Assembly (NCBI GenBank): GCA_030706665.1
Contig: JAUZOB010000002.1
Coordinates: 1 to 34,927 of the forward strand
From: Bacteroidota bacterium
GTDB taxonomy: Bacteria; Bacteroidota; Bacteroidia; Bacteroidales; Prolixibacteraceae
Reading direction: 5' to 3'
DNA length: 34,927 nucleotides
A model generated the notes under the pieces. It made no database searches. It was not told where the DNA came from and saw only the letters and a program-made list of their open reading frames with translations. The first letter of the stretch is position 1, and each line of letters opens with the position of its first letter. Shown piece after piece: positions 7,658-15,339 of this stretch. A program made the translations under genes and the position numbers.

Positions 7658-9811
7658 TTAGAAAGTGTTGCTTGTAATGATTTTATGAACAGCTTTTAAC
7701 GGATCGGTTTGTGGTTTTGAAGGATATGGATTACGTTGTTGGTTCCATTTTAATTCCATTGTGAAAAAGTCAATTTCTTTTAACGGTCTGTTTTCTTTTA
7801 GTGCATTTTGACTTTCCTGAATGAATAATTCCCAACGGGGGAGATAAAAGTCTTTCATTAGTCCTGCCCACTCTTTATGGGCATACTCGTGAAGATTCGT
7901 AGTCGTATTTGTGTCGGGTCCCCAATATGTTATTTGTGCTCTGGCATTTTTTTCCAGTAAGTCCTGATCCGCTTTTGTTTTTCCAAGTTTCCGGGCATGT
8001 GCAATCCAATTTCCAACCAAAAATTCTTTTCTGGATGAAAGGAGTTCGTCTTGTTCACGAAGAATGGTAAGGAATTGAGAGGCGGCCTGGTTAAAATGAT
8101 TCAAATCTTTAGTTGCGTAAGCTTCTTGCATCTCTTTGTATAGCTCCCTTCCCTGATTACCAAGTACCTGTCTTGAAAGATCGACAAGGTCGTAGAGGTA
8201 CGCATCGACAGTGCCAATTTCTTTGGATGCCTCCCAAAGTTTATTTAAAGCTTGAATTGTTACTTTCGGATCATAATAGAGTTTAGCGGTACCCCAGGTC
8301 GATACACTCTTAATAGAGAATGAAGGCCTTGCACAAAGAATTGATTCTGCGCATCCTTCCTGACTGGTCTCATCTGTCTTATAGGCAGAGCGTAGCAGAA
8401 GATCCCAGGCTTCAAGGGCTGATTGTGGTGCTTTCCCATAACGATATTGTACATAGTTACGGATCCATAGTTGGATATCGACGGGTTTCTCATTCCATCC
8501 CATATCGTAGTGCAAATCAAAATAGACAGGGTTATTGAGGACACCTTCGGGCATTGCTCCGATTCCAACCATGTATTTCCCATAAGGTCCGGCTAATGCC
8601 CGGGGTGGTTCTGTTGCCAATCTTTCAAGACGACCGTAAAGGCCTGTCTTTTCTCCGAAATTTGAGACGGTACACCAAGCCCAGTTATGGTTGTCGTAAC
8701 CTTCTCTTTTTTCCCAGTAATTGGCAGCTTCGCCAAATAGATCCAATACGAGTGTTTCATCGCTCTTTAAACCATTTAATAATTCTTTTGAAGGATTACC
8801 GCTCCATCCCTGCAAAACCCATACTGATCCGGGATTGTGTTTGATGAGCTCTGTGTAGACGGCATGAGCCGCATCACTTTCGGTAATGCCTTCTCTTCGT
8901 CCGCCTTCATGGAAGGGCTCTCCTCCAAAGAAGTGTGCCTGGCCGTATAATCTTTTTAATTCTTTGTAGTAAAATGCAGCCATCTCTTTGAAAAGTGAAT
9001 CCCCTGGCAATAAAATCGAGGGACGATCAAAGTCACCGGCCCATTTCCCCTGCTCGATTATCGGTGATTTTGGATAGTGATTCTTTAAGGATATTGGCAC
9101 CATTCCGTAGAAACATTGGAAGACTGGTTCGATGTTCAGTTCCCGCATCCTGGTTACGATGAATTGTTCGGTCTTTGACCTTTCATCTATCATTGATTGA
9201 GAGACCGGGCCTCCCCAGCCTTCGAGATTTCCCATTAACCACCATGCGTTAAAGGCGGGTCCGGGGATAAATTTCAAGGCTTCTTCGCGGCTATATCCAA
9301 AATGAGTAAGTGTGTTCAACCAGACTTTTTCCATCCCGTTGGTCATCAGGGCCAGATTGATTCCGTTTAGGACCATCCAATCCAACTCTTTTTCCCATTC
9401 TTCAGGACCCTGGAACGACATGGAATAATTCAGTGTACAATAATTGAGATAATATCGATAGGGATAAGGTGATATTTTACGAATTGTTTCTTTTAATACC
9501 GGGAGTTTACTTACTGGAGCCAGGTTGTTGCCGCAATGAGAATAAAAACGATGGCAATAATTTTTTAAATACCAGTTAAATCCCATTCCTCCTGACGGAA
9601 TGTTGGATGCTTTGATGATCAGCTTTCCGTTTTGAGTGGATAATTCGAAAACATCTTTCCCATTCTCTTTGGGAATGGATTTCAGAATGTATTTCCCAGT
9701 CATCCAGGGGCAGACTCGGTTGATGACATTTTTTAAAGGAGAAAGATTTTGTGCATTGACATTCCCTATTAATGCCAACAAGAATAGAATAAAGAAAATT
9801 TTTCTGGTCAT
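7658..9811 (-). CDS. Secreted GH89 alpha-N-acetylglucosaminidase (NAGLU-like)
   Basis: A signal peptide (residues 1-20, cut after VNA) sends this 717-residue enzyme out of the cytoplasm. The layout is that of NAGLU: a small N-terminal alpha/beta domain, then a TIM barrel starting near YPYRYYLNYCTLNYS (residues 116-130), with WLMGNLEGWGGP (191-202), and a helical C-terminal domain. By analogy with human NAGLU, the acid/base is Glu302 in PFHEGG and the nucleophile is Glu422 in MPEGVLNNP. GH89 enzymes remove alpha-linked GlcNAc from heparan-type chains or from mucin O-glycan caps. One oddity is that the usual FWDWxxWE segment after TLNYSMS reads FQGPEEWE here, so the substrate may differ. The gene stands alone with its own terminator and no obvious sugar operon partner. 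Confidence 0.9.
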   Translation of the reverse strand: MTRKIFFILFLLALIGNVNAQNLSPLKNVINRVCPWMTGKYILKSIPKENGKDVFELSTQNGKLIIKASNIPSGGMGFNWYLKNYCHRFYSHCGNNLAPVSKLPVLKETIRKISPYPYRYYLNYCTLNYSMSFQGPEEWEKELDWMVLNGINLALMTNGMEKVWLNTLTHFGYSREEALKFIPGPAFNAWWLMGNLEGWGGPVSQSMIDERSKTEQFIVTRMRELNIEPVFQCFYGMVPISLKNHYPKSPIIEQGKWAGDFDRPSILLPGDSLFKEMAAFYYKELKRLYGQAHFFGGEPFHEGGRREGITESDAAHAVYTELIKHNPGSVWVLQGWSGNPSKELLNGLKSDETLVLDLFGEAANYWEKREGYDNHNWAWCTVSNFGEKTGLYGRLERLATEPPRALAGPYGKYMVGIGAMPEGVLNNPVYFDLHYDMGWNEKPVDIQLWIRNYVQYRYGKAPQSALEAWDLLLRSAYKTDETSQEGCAESILCARPSFSIKSVSTWGTAKLYYDPKVTIQALNKLWEASKEIGTVDAYLYDLVDLSRQVLGNQGRELYKEMQEAYATKDLNHFNQAASQFLTILREQDELLSSRKEFLVGNWIAHARKLGKTKADQDLLEKNARAQITYWGPDTNTTTNLHEYAHKEWAGLMKDFYLPRWELFIQESQNALKENRPLKEIDFFTMELKWNQQRNPYPSKPQTDPLKAVHKIITSNTF

Positions 9812-9990
9812 GTTGATGGTTTTATGATTAATTTCTATGGTTTAGTATGCAATAATAATAAAAAATTTGATATCCTGACTCGGTGCGCAGGAATGCCAAA
9901 CCAACTGATATCCATCTCTGTTTTTTCACTATTGCTAAAGTTCCGATATAATATATCAGGATAAAAAATTATTATTTAAGTATAATTTGA

Positions 9991-10016
9991 AAGAGTCGAG
10001 CATATGCTCGACTCTT
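9991..10016. repeat. Perfect 26-bp palindrome
   Basis: AAGAGTCGAGCAT (9991-10003) is followed immediately by its exact reverse complement (10004-10016). Neither strand has a T-run after it, so it is not a standard terminator. Lying between divergent genes, it could be an operator for a dimeric regulator, or form a hairpin in RNA with an AUAU loop. Confidence 0.8.
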
Positions 10017-10136
10017 GAAGGATAAAGAAGAGAAAGAAGTGAAAATTGATTGAATTGCCGGTTTGAAGAATAAATACACATTCCGACAATAAGTAGGTGA
10101 ATGTTTTGTGATGCTGTATTTATTAGTGAAAAAAAC

Positions 10137-10144
10137 TATCTTTG
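10137..10144 (+). promoter_or_regulatory. -7 element of the exporter genes
   Basis: TATCTTTG matches TAnnTTTG. The upstream -33 element is poor (CTG at 10114-10116 with a 20-base gap). Transcription would start near 10150, which places the upstream TTG at 10142 inside the promoter and favours the ATG at 10166 as the translation start. Confidence 0.5.
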
Positions 10145-10165
10145 AAATTAGTAAAGTCTTTATTT

Positions 10166-12352
10166 ATGTCATTCCCTCATTACCATCAACCTGACGCCAT
10201 GGACTGCGGACCTACCTGTTTGCGCATGATTGCCCGGCATTACGGTAAAAGCTATAGTATTCAATATTTGCGGGATTTATCTTACATCTCCCGTGAAGGG
10301 GTATCGATGTTAGGAATCTGTGAGGCTGCAGAAGCTATTGGTTTGCGTTCGATGGGGGTACGCATATCACTTGATCAGTTGACCGGGGAAGCTTCTCTTC
10401 CATGTATCGTTCATTGGAAGCAAAATCATTTCGTTGTTGTTTATAAGATCAAAAGGGGAAGAATCTATGTGGCAGATCCGGCTGCAGGATTAATATCTTA
10501 TTCGGTTGATGAATTCAAACGGTCGTGGTTGGCTACGGTACGCGATGGCGAAGAAAAGGGACTCTGTCTTTTACTGGAACCATCTCCTGATTTTTTTAAT
10601 CGGGAAGATGAAAGAGAGAGTTATACCGGTTTTAGTTTTCTTTTTCGCTACCTACGCCCCCATAAAAAGATGATGGGGCAGTTGATGCTTGGTTTCATGA
10701 TTGGAAGCTTATTGCAATTAATCTTCCCTTTTCTGACACAGAGTATTGTCGATGTAGGGATCAGTAATCAGGATATTAACTTCATTTACCTGATCCTGGC
10801 TGCTCAGATGATGTTATTCATCAGTCGCATGACTGTTGATTTTATTCGTTCATGGATTTTATTGCACATCAGTACCCGTATCAATATTTCAATTATCTCA
10901 GATTTTCTGATTAAGCTGATGAAATTGCCAATCGGCTATTTTGATACCAAAATGACCGGTGATTTACTCCAGCGAATAGGAGATCATCGACGTATTGAGT
11001 ATTTTTTGACATCTCAGTCGCTCAGTGTTTTATTCTCTTTTTTTAATCTGGTAATCTTTGGGGTTGTACTGGCTGTTTATAACCTGACTATATTCTTCAC
11101 TTTTATTCTGGGTAGTGTATTATATATTGTATGGGTGCTTTTGTTTATGCAGAAGCGTCGTGTGTTGGATTACAAACGTTTTTCTCAGTTATCGGAGAAT
11201 CAGAGTAAGTTGATTCAACTGATTCATGGAATGCAGGAGATTAAGCTGAATAACTTTGAGCGGCAGAAACGTTGGGAATGGGAAAGGATACAGGCACGCC
11301 TTTTCAGAGTAAGTGTAAAAAGTCTTTCTCTTGATCAATATCAACAGTTAGGTTCGGTTTTTATCAATGAAACAAAGAATATTGTGATTACTGTTCTGGC
11401 GGCTTCGTCTGTAGTACATGGAAACATGACTCTGGGGATGATGCTTGCTGTTCAATATATATTGGGGCAGATGAACAGCCCGTTGGATCAGATGATTCTT
11501 TTCCTTCATACTGCTCAGGATGCAAAGATTAGTCTGGAACGTCTCGGAGAGATCCATAATATGGAGGATGAGGAAAAAGTTGAAGATTCAAAATTAACTC
11601 TTGCTCCTGAGGATGCTGATATCTCTATCCGGAATTTGATTTTTCAATATGAAGGGCCTCATTCTGCCAAAGTTCTCAATGGCATTAACCTTTATATCCC
11701 AGCCAATAAAACTACCGCAATTGTGGGAACCAGCGGAAGCGGCAAGACGACATTGGTAAAGCTGATGCTCGGTTTTTATGAGCCGGTAGAGGGTGAGCTA
11801 CGTATGGGTGACGCTTTGTTGAAAAATTATAGTCAGCACTGGTGGCGCGATAAATGCGGAGCTGTTATGCAGGATGGTTATATCTTCTCTGATACAATAG
11901 CCAATAATATTGCAATGGAAGAAGAGAAGATTGATAAGAAACGATTGCTTTATGCTGTAAAGGTGGCAAACATTCAAGAGTTTGTTGAAAGTCTCCCTTT
12001 GGGCTACAATACGAAAATAGGACAGGAAGGGCATGGTTTGAGTCAGGGACAGAAACAACGCATCCTGATTGCAAGAGCTGTTTATAAGAATCCTGATTTC
12101 CTTTTCTTCGATGAAGCGACGAATGCATTGGATGCCAACAATGAAAAGGTGATCATGGAAAACCTGAATGAATTTTTTAAGGGAAGAACTGTAGTTGTCG
12201 TTGCTCATCGGCTTAGTACCGTAAAGAATGCAGATCAGATTGTAGTACTTGAAAAAGGGAAAATAGTTGAAATCGGAACGCATCAGGAATTGACAGTTAA
12301 AAGAAGTGCTTATTACAATTTGGTAAAGAACCAGCTTGAGCTTGGAAATTAG
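10166..12352 (+). CDS. Peptidase-containing ABC transporter (C39 domain, peptide/bacteriocin exporter)
   Basis: The protein (728 aa from the ATG at 10166) has three parts in order. A C39 cysteine peptidase comes first, with Cys14 in MDCGPTC, His88 in NHFVVVY and Asp104 in ADPAAG. A six-helix membrane domain follows at about residues 150-440. The ATPase has GTSGSGKTT (Walker A), a Q-loop in MQDGYIF, the signature LSQGQKQR and the Walker B FLFFDEA. Such proteins cut leader peptides, usually after Gly-Gly, and export the rest across the inner membrane. An in-frame TTG at 10142 is possible but overlaps the -7 box. The HlyD-like gene 161 bp downstream supplies the periplasmic adaptor; an outer-membrane TolC-like partner is not in the window. 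No precursor peptide gene is visible nearby. Confidence 0.9.
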   Translation: MSFPHYHQPDAMDCGPTCLRMIARHYGKSYSIQYLRDLSYISREGVSMLGICEAAEAIGLRSMGVRISLDQLTGEASLPCIVHWKQNHFVVVYKIKRGRIYVADPAAGLISYSVDEFKRSWLATVRDGEEKGLCLLLEPSPDFFNREDERESYTGFSFLFRYLRPHKKMMGQLMLGFMIGSLLQLIFPFLTQSIVDVGISNQDINFIYLILAAQMMLFISRMTVDFIRSWILLHISTRINISIISDFLIKLMKLPIGYFDTKMTGDLLQRIGDHRRIEYFLTSQSLSVLFSFFNLVIFGVVLAVYNLTIFFTFILGSVLYIVWVLLFMQKRRVLDYKRFSQLSENQSKLIQLIHGMQEIKLNNFERQKRWEWERIQARLFRVSVKSLSLDQYQQLGSVFINETKNIVITVLAASSVVHGNMTLGMMLAVQYILGQMNSPLDQMILFLHTAQDAKISLERLGEIHNMEDEEKVEDSKLTLAPEDADISIRNLIFQYEGPHSAKVLNGINLYIPANKTTAIVGTSGSGKTTLVKLMLGFYEPVEGELRMGDALLKNYSQHWWRDKCGAVMQDGYIFSDTIANNIAMEEEKIDKKRLLYAVKVANIQEFVESLPLGYNTKIGQEGHGLSQGQKQRILIARAVYKNPDFLFFDEATNALDANNEKVIMENLNEFFKGRTVVVVAHRLSTVKNADQIVVLEKGKIVEIGTHQELTVKRSAYYNLVKNQLELGN

Positions 12353-12513
12353 TTTACGTGTGGACTAATTGAGGCTAGCCCGGAAGACTTTAGTCAGGTT
12401 ATTTATTGAGACAAATTTCAGGGAGGTTCCTGCTAATGGATTTTGAAGGAAGACCCTGATGTAATCAGAATTTCTTAAGAGTGGTATCTGAAGTAGAAAA
12501 TGATTGAATATAT

Positions 12514-13818
12514 ATGCAGGAATCTGACAAAATTGAGATAAGAAGCGAGGAAGTCCAGGAAATAATAGGGCAAACTCCTTCCTGGCTGCTTCGGTCGGGA
12601 ATAACGTTGTTGTTTGTTATTCTGATTCTGCTTCTGTTGGGGAGTTGGTTTTTTCGTTATCCGGACTCAATTCAGGCACGTATAGTTGTGATTTCGGATA
12701 ATCCTCCGGCTTCTTTGGTCGCACGCGCGAATGGGAAGATTGATCAGTTAAAAGTAATCGATGGTCAAATCGTCGCTCCGGGAGATGTTCTGGCTGTACT
12801 TGAGAATTCTGCCAATTATAAGGATATTTTTGAACTGAAACGGGAACTGGAAAGCCGTTCTGCATTTTTCAATACATTGAATCCCGGATTATATAGCCCG
12901 ATGAGAAGCGATTACCAATTGGGCGAAGTGCAGGAAGAGTATTCCAAATTGCTTCGACTTACGGTCGATTACGTCACCTTTATGAAACTGAATTATTATC
13001 CGAGGAAGATTGCTTCGTTGAATTCTCAGATTAATGCGAACAAAGCATATTATAATCGGATGTCCGGGCAACGTGAGGATGTCGGATCTGATTTCGCATT
13101 ATCGAGTGATCAGTTCAAAAGAGATTCATTGCTCTTTAAACGAGGTGTACTCTCAAAGGCAGAGTATGAAAAGTCGAGAGGTGTGCTGTTGCAAAAACGG
13201 TATCAATATAATACGGTAAGAGCATCGATGGCAGAGTTGCAGCGCGACATGATTCAACAGAAACAGTTGTCGGTTGATGCCGAAAAAGATTTTGCCGAGC
13301 AGACGAATAAAGTGAAGCTGGAGTTGAAGGAGGCTTATAATAATCTAAAAAGTCGTTTGGCATGGTGGGAAAAGACTTATGCTTTTATCTCTCCGGTAGA
13401 GGGGCGGATCACTTTTACAACAGTGTGGAATAAAAATCAGCAGGTGAAATCGGGTGATATGGTTTTTACTATTGTCCCACTGCATAAAACTAAAGCGTTG
13501 GGACGGATTTCTTTGCCAATTATGAGAGCTGGTAAGGTAAAGCCCGGGCAGGAGGTTAATATTCAATTCGATAATTATCCTTACATGGAATATGGAATGA
13601 TCAAAGGGAACGTGGAAAGCATTTCGCTTGTTCCCAGTAATGATTATTACATCGCAGAGGTGAGCCTTCCGGAACGGTTGGTTACGAATTATAAGGTTGA
13701 AATTCCATTCGGACAGGAGATGCAGGGAAATGCGGAAATCATTACCGAAGACTTACGGCTTTTGCAACGAATTGTGAATCCGGTTCGGTCGTTATTGAGT
13801 CGCCATGCGAAACTCTGA
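12514..13818 (+). CDS. HlyD-family membrane fusion protein
   Basis: The protein (434 aa) has one membrane helix near residues 27-48, then a lipoyl/barrel half (VARANGKIDQLKVIDGQIV), a long coiled-coil region of about residues 85-280 and a second barrel half with SPVEGRITF and VKSGDMVFTIVP. This is the usual shape of the adaptor that links a type I ABC exporter to an outer-membrane channel. It lies downstream of the C39-ABC gene and probably belongs to the same transcript, although the 161-bp gap between them is large for an operon and contains no gene. No clear terminator was found after it. The pair resembles Bacteroidota peptide or bacteriocin secretion systems. Confidence 0.88.
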   Translation: MQESDKIEIRSEEVQEIIGQTPSWLLRSGITLLFVILILLLLGSWFFRYPDSIQARIVVISDNPPASLVARANGKIDQLKVIDGQIVAPGDVLAVLENSANYKDIFELKRELESRSAFFNTLNPGLYSPMRSDYQLGEVQEEYSKLLRLTVDYVTFMKLNYYPRKIASLNSQINANKAYYNRMSGQREDVGSDFALSSDQFKRDSLLFKRGVLSKAEYEKSRGVLLQKRYQYNTVRASMAELQRDMIQQKQLSVDAEKDFAEQTNKVKLELKEAYNNLKSRLAWWEKTYAFISPVEGRITFTTVWNKNQQVKSGDMVFTIVPLHKTKALGRISLPIMRAGKVKPGQEVNIQFDNYPYMEYGMIKGNVESISLVPSNDYYIAEVSLPERLVTNYKVEIPFGQEMQGNAEIITEDLRLLQRIVNPVRSLLSRHAKL

Positions 13819-14098
13819 ATCGAATTGTGAGATAAGATCCGAACAAAATGACTACTAAAAGACATTTCGGGAAAGTTTCATGTTGCAAGAATGTGAACTG
13901 AAGAGGTCGTTTGAAAGAGAAAAGTCGAAGCGTTTAAGATGAATTTAAGATTGGGAAATGCTCTTTTTATGAGGGGGGCAACTTCGGGCTTGCTTGATTT
14001 TATTGACCAGGGCGCTAATTTATATAGTTTCTAAATTACTTTCCGTGAAGAGCAGTTATCTGTAACTTCAAATTAATCAGTTTTTTTTTGCTAATATA

Positions 14099-14129
14099 TT
14101 GGGTTTTAGTGTGAAAATTAATACCTTTG
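14099..14129 (+). promoter_or_regulatory. Main promoter of the ribosomal protein cluster
   Basis: TTG (14099-14101), 20 bases, then TACCTTTG (14122-14129) match the Bacteroidota consensus. Transcription should start near 14135, about 115 nt before rpsL. Apart from ettA, I found no comparable promoter up to the terminator after rplQ. Confidence 0.8.
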
Positions 14130-14184
14130 CATGCCGTTTTTTGAGGGGGGACTCTCGATGAACGAAGCTATGTTTTTGTATATC

Positions 14185-14206
14185 AGGTAATAGTTGTTTT
14201 TTACCT
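14185..14206 (+). promoter_or_regulatory. Possible hairpin in the rpsL leader
   Basis: AGGTAA (14185-14190) can pair with TTACCT (14201-14206) around a 10-nt loop within the untranslated leader. It could be a site for autogenous control, but the stem is short and I do not recognise a known r-protein leader motif. Confidence 0.3.
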
Positions 14207-14249
14207 AACGAAATTGAATAAGGAGTAATTAATTAAATATTACGTTTTT

Positions 14250-14657
14250 ATGCCAACAATTCAGCAATTAGTAAGAAAAGGAAGACAGAAGATTAATGAC
14301 AAAAGCAAATCTCCTGCATTGGACTCTTGTCCCCAGAGGAGGGGCGTATGTGTACGTGTGTACACCACTACTCCAAAAAAACCAAACTCAGCTATGCGTA
14401 AAGTAGCAAGGGTTAGGTTGACTAACGGAAAAGAAGTGAATGCTTACATTCCGGGTGAAGGCCACAACTTACAGGAACACTCAATTGTACTTGTTCGTGG
14501 TGGTAGGGTTAAAGACCTTCCAGGTGTAAGATATCACATCGTTCGTGGAGCTTTGGATACAGCCGGTGTTGACGGTCGTAAACAAAGACGTTCAAAATAC
14601 GGTGCAAAGAGACCTAAAGCTGGTAAAGCTCCTGTAGCAGCCGGTAAGAAGAAATAG
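14250..14657 (+). CDS. rpsL: 30S ribosomal protein S12
   Basis: S12 lies at the decoding centre and helps control reading accuracy. The protein (135 aa) contains [18 protein letters not shown] and [14 protein letters not shown]. The lysines of both segments, where streptomycin-resistance changes arise, are wild type, so this gene gives no sign of resistance. The Asp of VKDLPG, the residue methylthiolated by RimO in other bacteria, is present. The C-terminus carries a short Lys/Ala tail. It is first in the cluster, behind a leader of about 115 nt. No Shine-Dalgarno sits at proper spacing; the AAGGAG in the leader is about 25 bases too far upstream. Confidence 0.98.
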   Translation: MPTIQQLVRKGRQKINDKSKSPALDSCPQRRGVCVRVYTTTPKKPNSAMRKVARVRLTNGKEVNAYIPGEGHNLQEHSIVLVRGGRVKDLPGVRYHIVRGALDTAGVDGRKQRRSKYGAKRPKAGKAPVAAGKKK

Positions 14658-14701
14658 TCTTTTCACTTTTTGTCTTTCCTTTTAAAAAAGTGGTTTGGTT
14701 G

Positions 14702-14762
14702 AGTAAGCTGACGCAAGGCGCAGACTGAAGACTTTTTAACGCTTTTTTTTATCAAAAAAAAG
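14702..14762 (+). terminator. Attenuator-like structure between rpsL and rpsG
   Basis: The 140-bp gap is the largest inside the cluster. It holds a small hairpin (CTG-A-CGC, loop AAG, GCGCAG at 14708-14723) followed by T-runs at 14733-14737 and 14743-14750. The second T-run can itself fold against eight A residues at 14754-14761. The arrangement recalls a partial terminator that would lower expression after rpsL. The stem is weak. Confidence 0.3.
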
Positions 14763-14797
14763 GCAACCAATTTGAATAACACAAAAATTGTTCTGAA

Positions 14798-15274
14798 ATG
14801 AGAAAATCGAAACCAAAGAAAAGGATTCTGTTACCGGATCCTAAATTTAATGACAAACTGGTAACCCGTTTTGTAAATGACTTAATGATTGATGGCAAGA
14901 AACAGCTTGCATTCCATATTTTCTATGATTCTTTGGAATTGGTCGGCCAGAGAGTTAAGAATACCGAATTAAAGCCTCTTGATGTTTGGAAAAAAGCATT
15001 GGAGAATGTAACTCCTCATGTAGAGGTAAAGAGTCGCCGTGTTGGTGGTGCTAACTTCCAGGTTCCGGTTGAACTCCGTTCGGAACGTAAAGTGGCTGTT
15101 AGTATTAAAAACATGATCCTTTTTGCTCGCAAACGTAGCGGTAAATCAATGGCTGATAAACTGTCTGCTGAAATTATAGCTGCTTTTAACGAAGAAGGTG
15201 GAGCATATAAGAAAAAAGAAGATACACACCGTATGGCTGAAGCGAACCGTGCTTTTGCTCACTTCAGATTCTAA
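14798..15274 (+). CDS. rpsG: 30S ribosomal protein S7
   Basis: S7 starts assembly of the 30S head by binding the 3' domain of 16S rRNA and lines the E site. The protein has 158 aa, the usual length. It shows the typical start MRKSKPKKR, the helix-rich core with [13 protein letters not shown], and the C-terminal motif [10 protein letters not shown]. It follows rpsL after an unusually long 140-bp gap and precedes fusA by 65 bp. In other bacteria S7 represses its own operon by binding the mRNA between rpsL and rpsG; whether this gap contains such a site cannot be told by eye. Confidence 0.98.
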   Translation: MRKSKPKKRILLPDPKFNDKLVTRFVNDLMIDGKKQLAFHIFYDSLELVGQRVKNTELKPLDVWKKALENVTPHVEVKSRRVGGANFQVPVELRSERKVAVSIKNMILFARKRSGKSMADKLSAEIIAAFNEEGGAYKKKEDTHRMAEANRAFAHFRF

Positions 15275-15339
15275 TCGGTTCGATCGTTTAGATTAAAGGT
15301 ATAGGTTTTTTATTCAAAGGATAAGAGTTAAAAATAGCA

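Larger units (their letters stand above)
9812..10165. other. Divergent intergenic region, 354 bp
   Basis: This AT-rich stretch separates the minus-strand GH89 gene from the plus-strand exporter gene. It holds the palindrome at 9991-10016 and the -7 box at 10137-10144. TATCCTGA (near 9872) and TCAGGATA (near 9956) form a loose inverted pair. I found no TAnnTTTG box for the GH89 gene and no convincing small gene. Confidence 0.5.
13819..14249. other. Intergenic region ahead of the ribosomal cluster, 431 bp
   Basis: It contains the rpsL promoter at 14099-14129 and an untranslated leader of about 115 nt. Two tiny open frames (17 codons from 13848 and 31 codons from 13939) follow the HlyD gene, but neither looks like a peptide precursor. 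No convincing terminator separates the exporter genes from rpsL. Confidence 0.5.

Noticed and set aside
9893-9964. A 23-codon frame starting MPNQLISISVFSLLLK in the divergent spacer, considered as a small membrane or precursor peptide.
   Set aside because: It is very short, has no start signals and no Gly-Gly site, and lies in AT-rich spacer DNA.
11798-12283. A 161-codon frame on the minus strand within the ABC transporter gene.
   Set aside because: It is opposite a well-conserved ATPase domain, has no family features and is explained as a shadow of the real gene.
13848-14034. Two tiny open frames after the HlyD gene (17 codons from 13848, 31 codons from 13939) as exporter cargo.
   Set aside because: Neither has a Gly-Gly leader, a promoter of its own or a recognisable core peptide; frames this short are expected by chance.
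14131-14190. A 19-codon leader peptide ahead of rpsL.
   Set aside because: Its ATG at 14131 lies only two bases after the -7 box, upstream of the expected transcription start, so this full frame would not be in the RNA.
14250-14657. Possible streptomycin-resistance changes in rpsL.
   Set aside because: Both key lysines (in PKKPNSA and RVKDLPG) are wild type.
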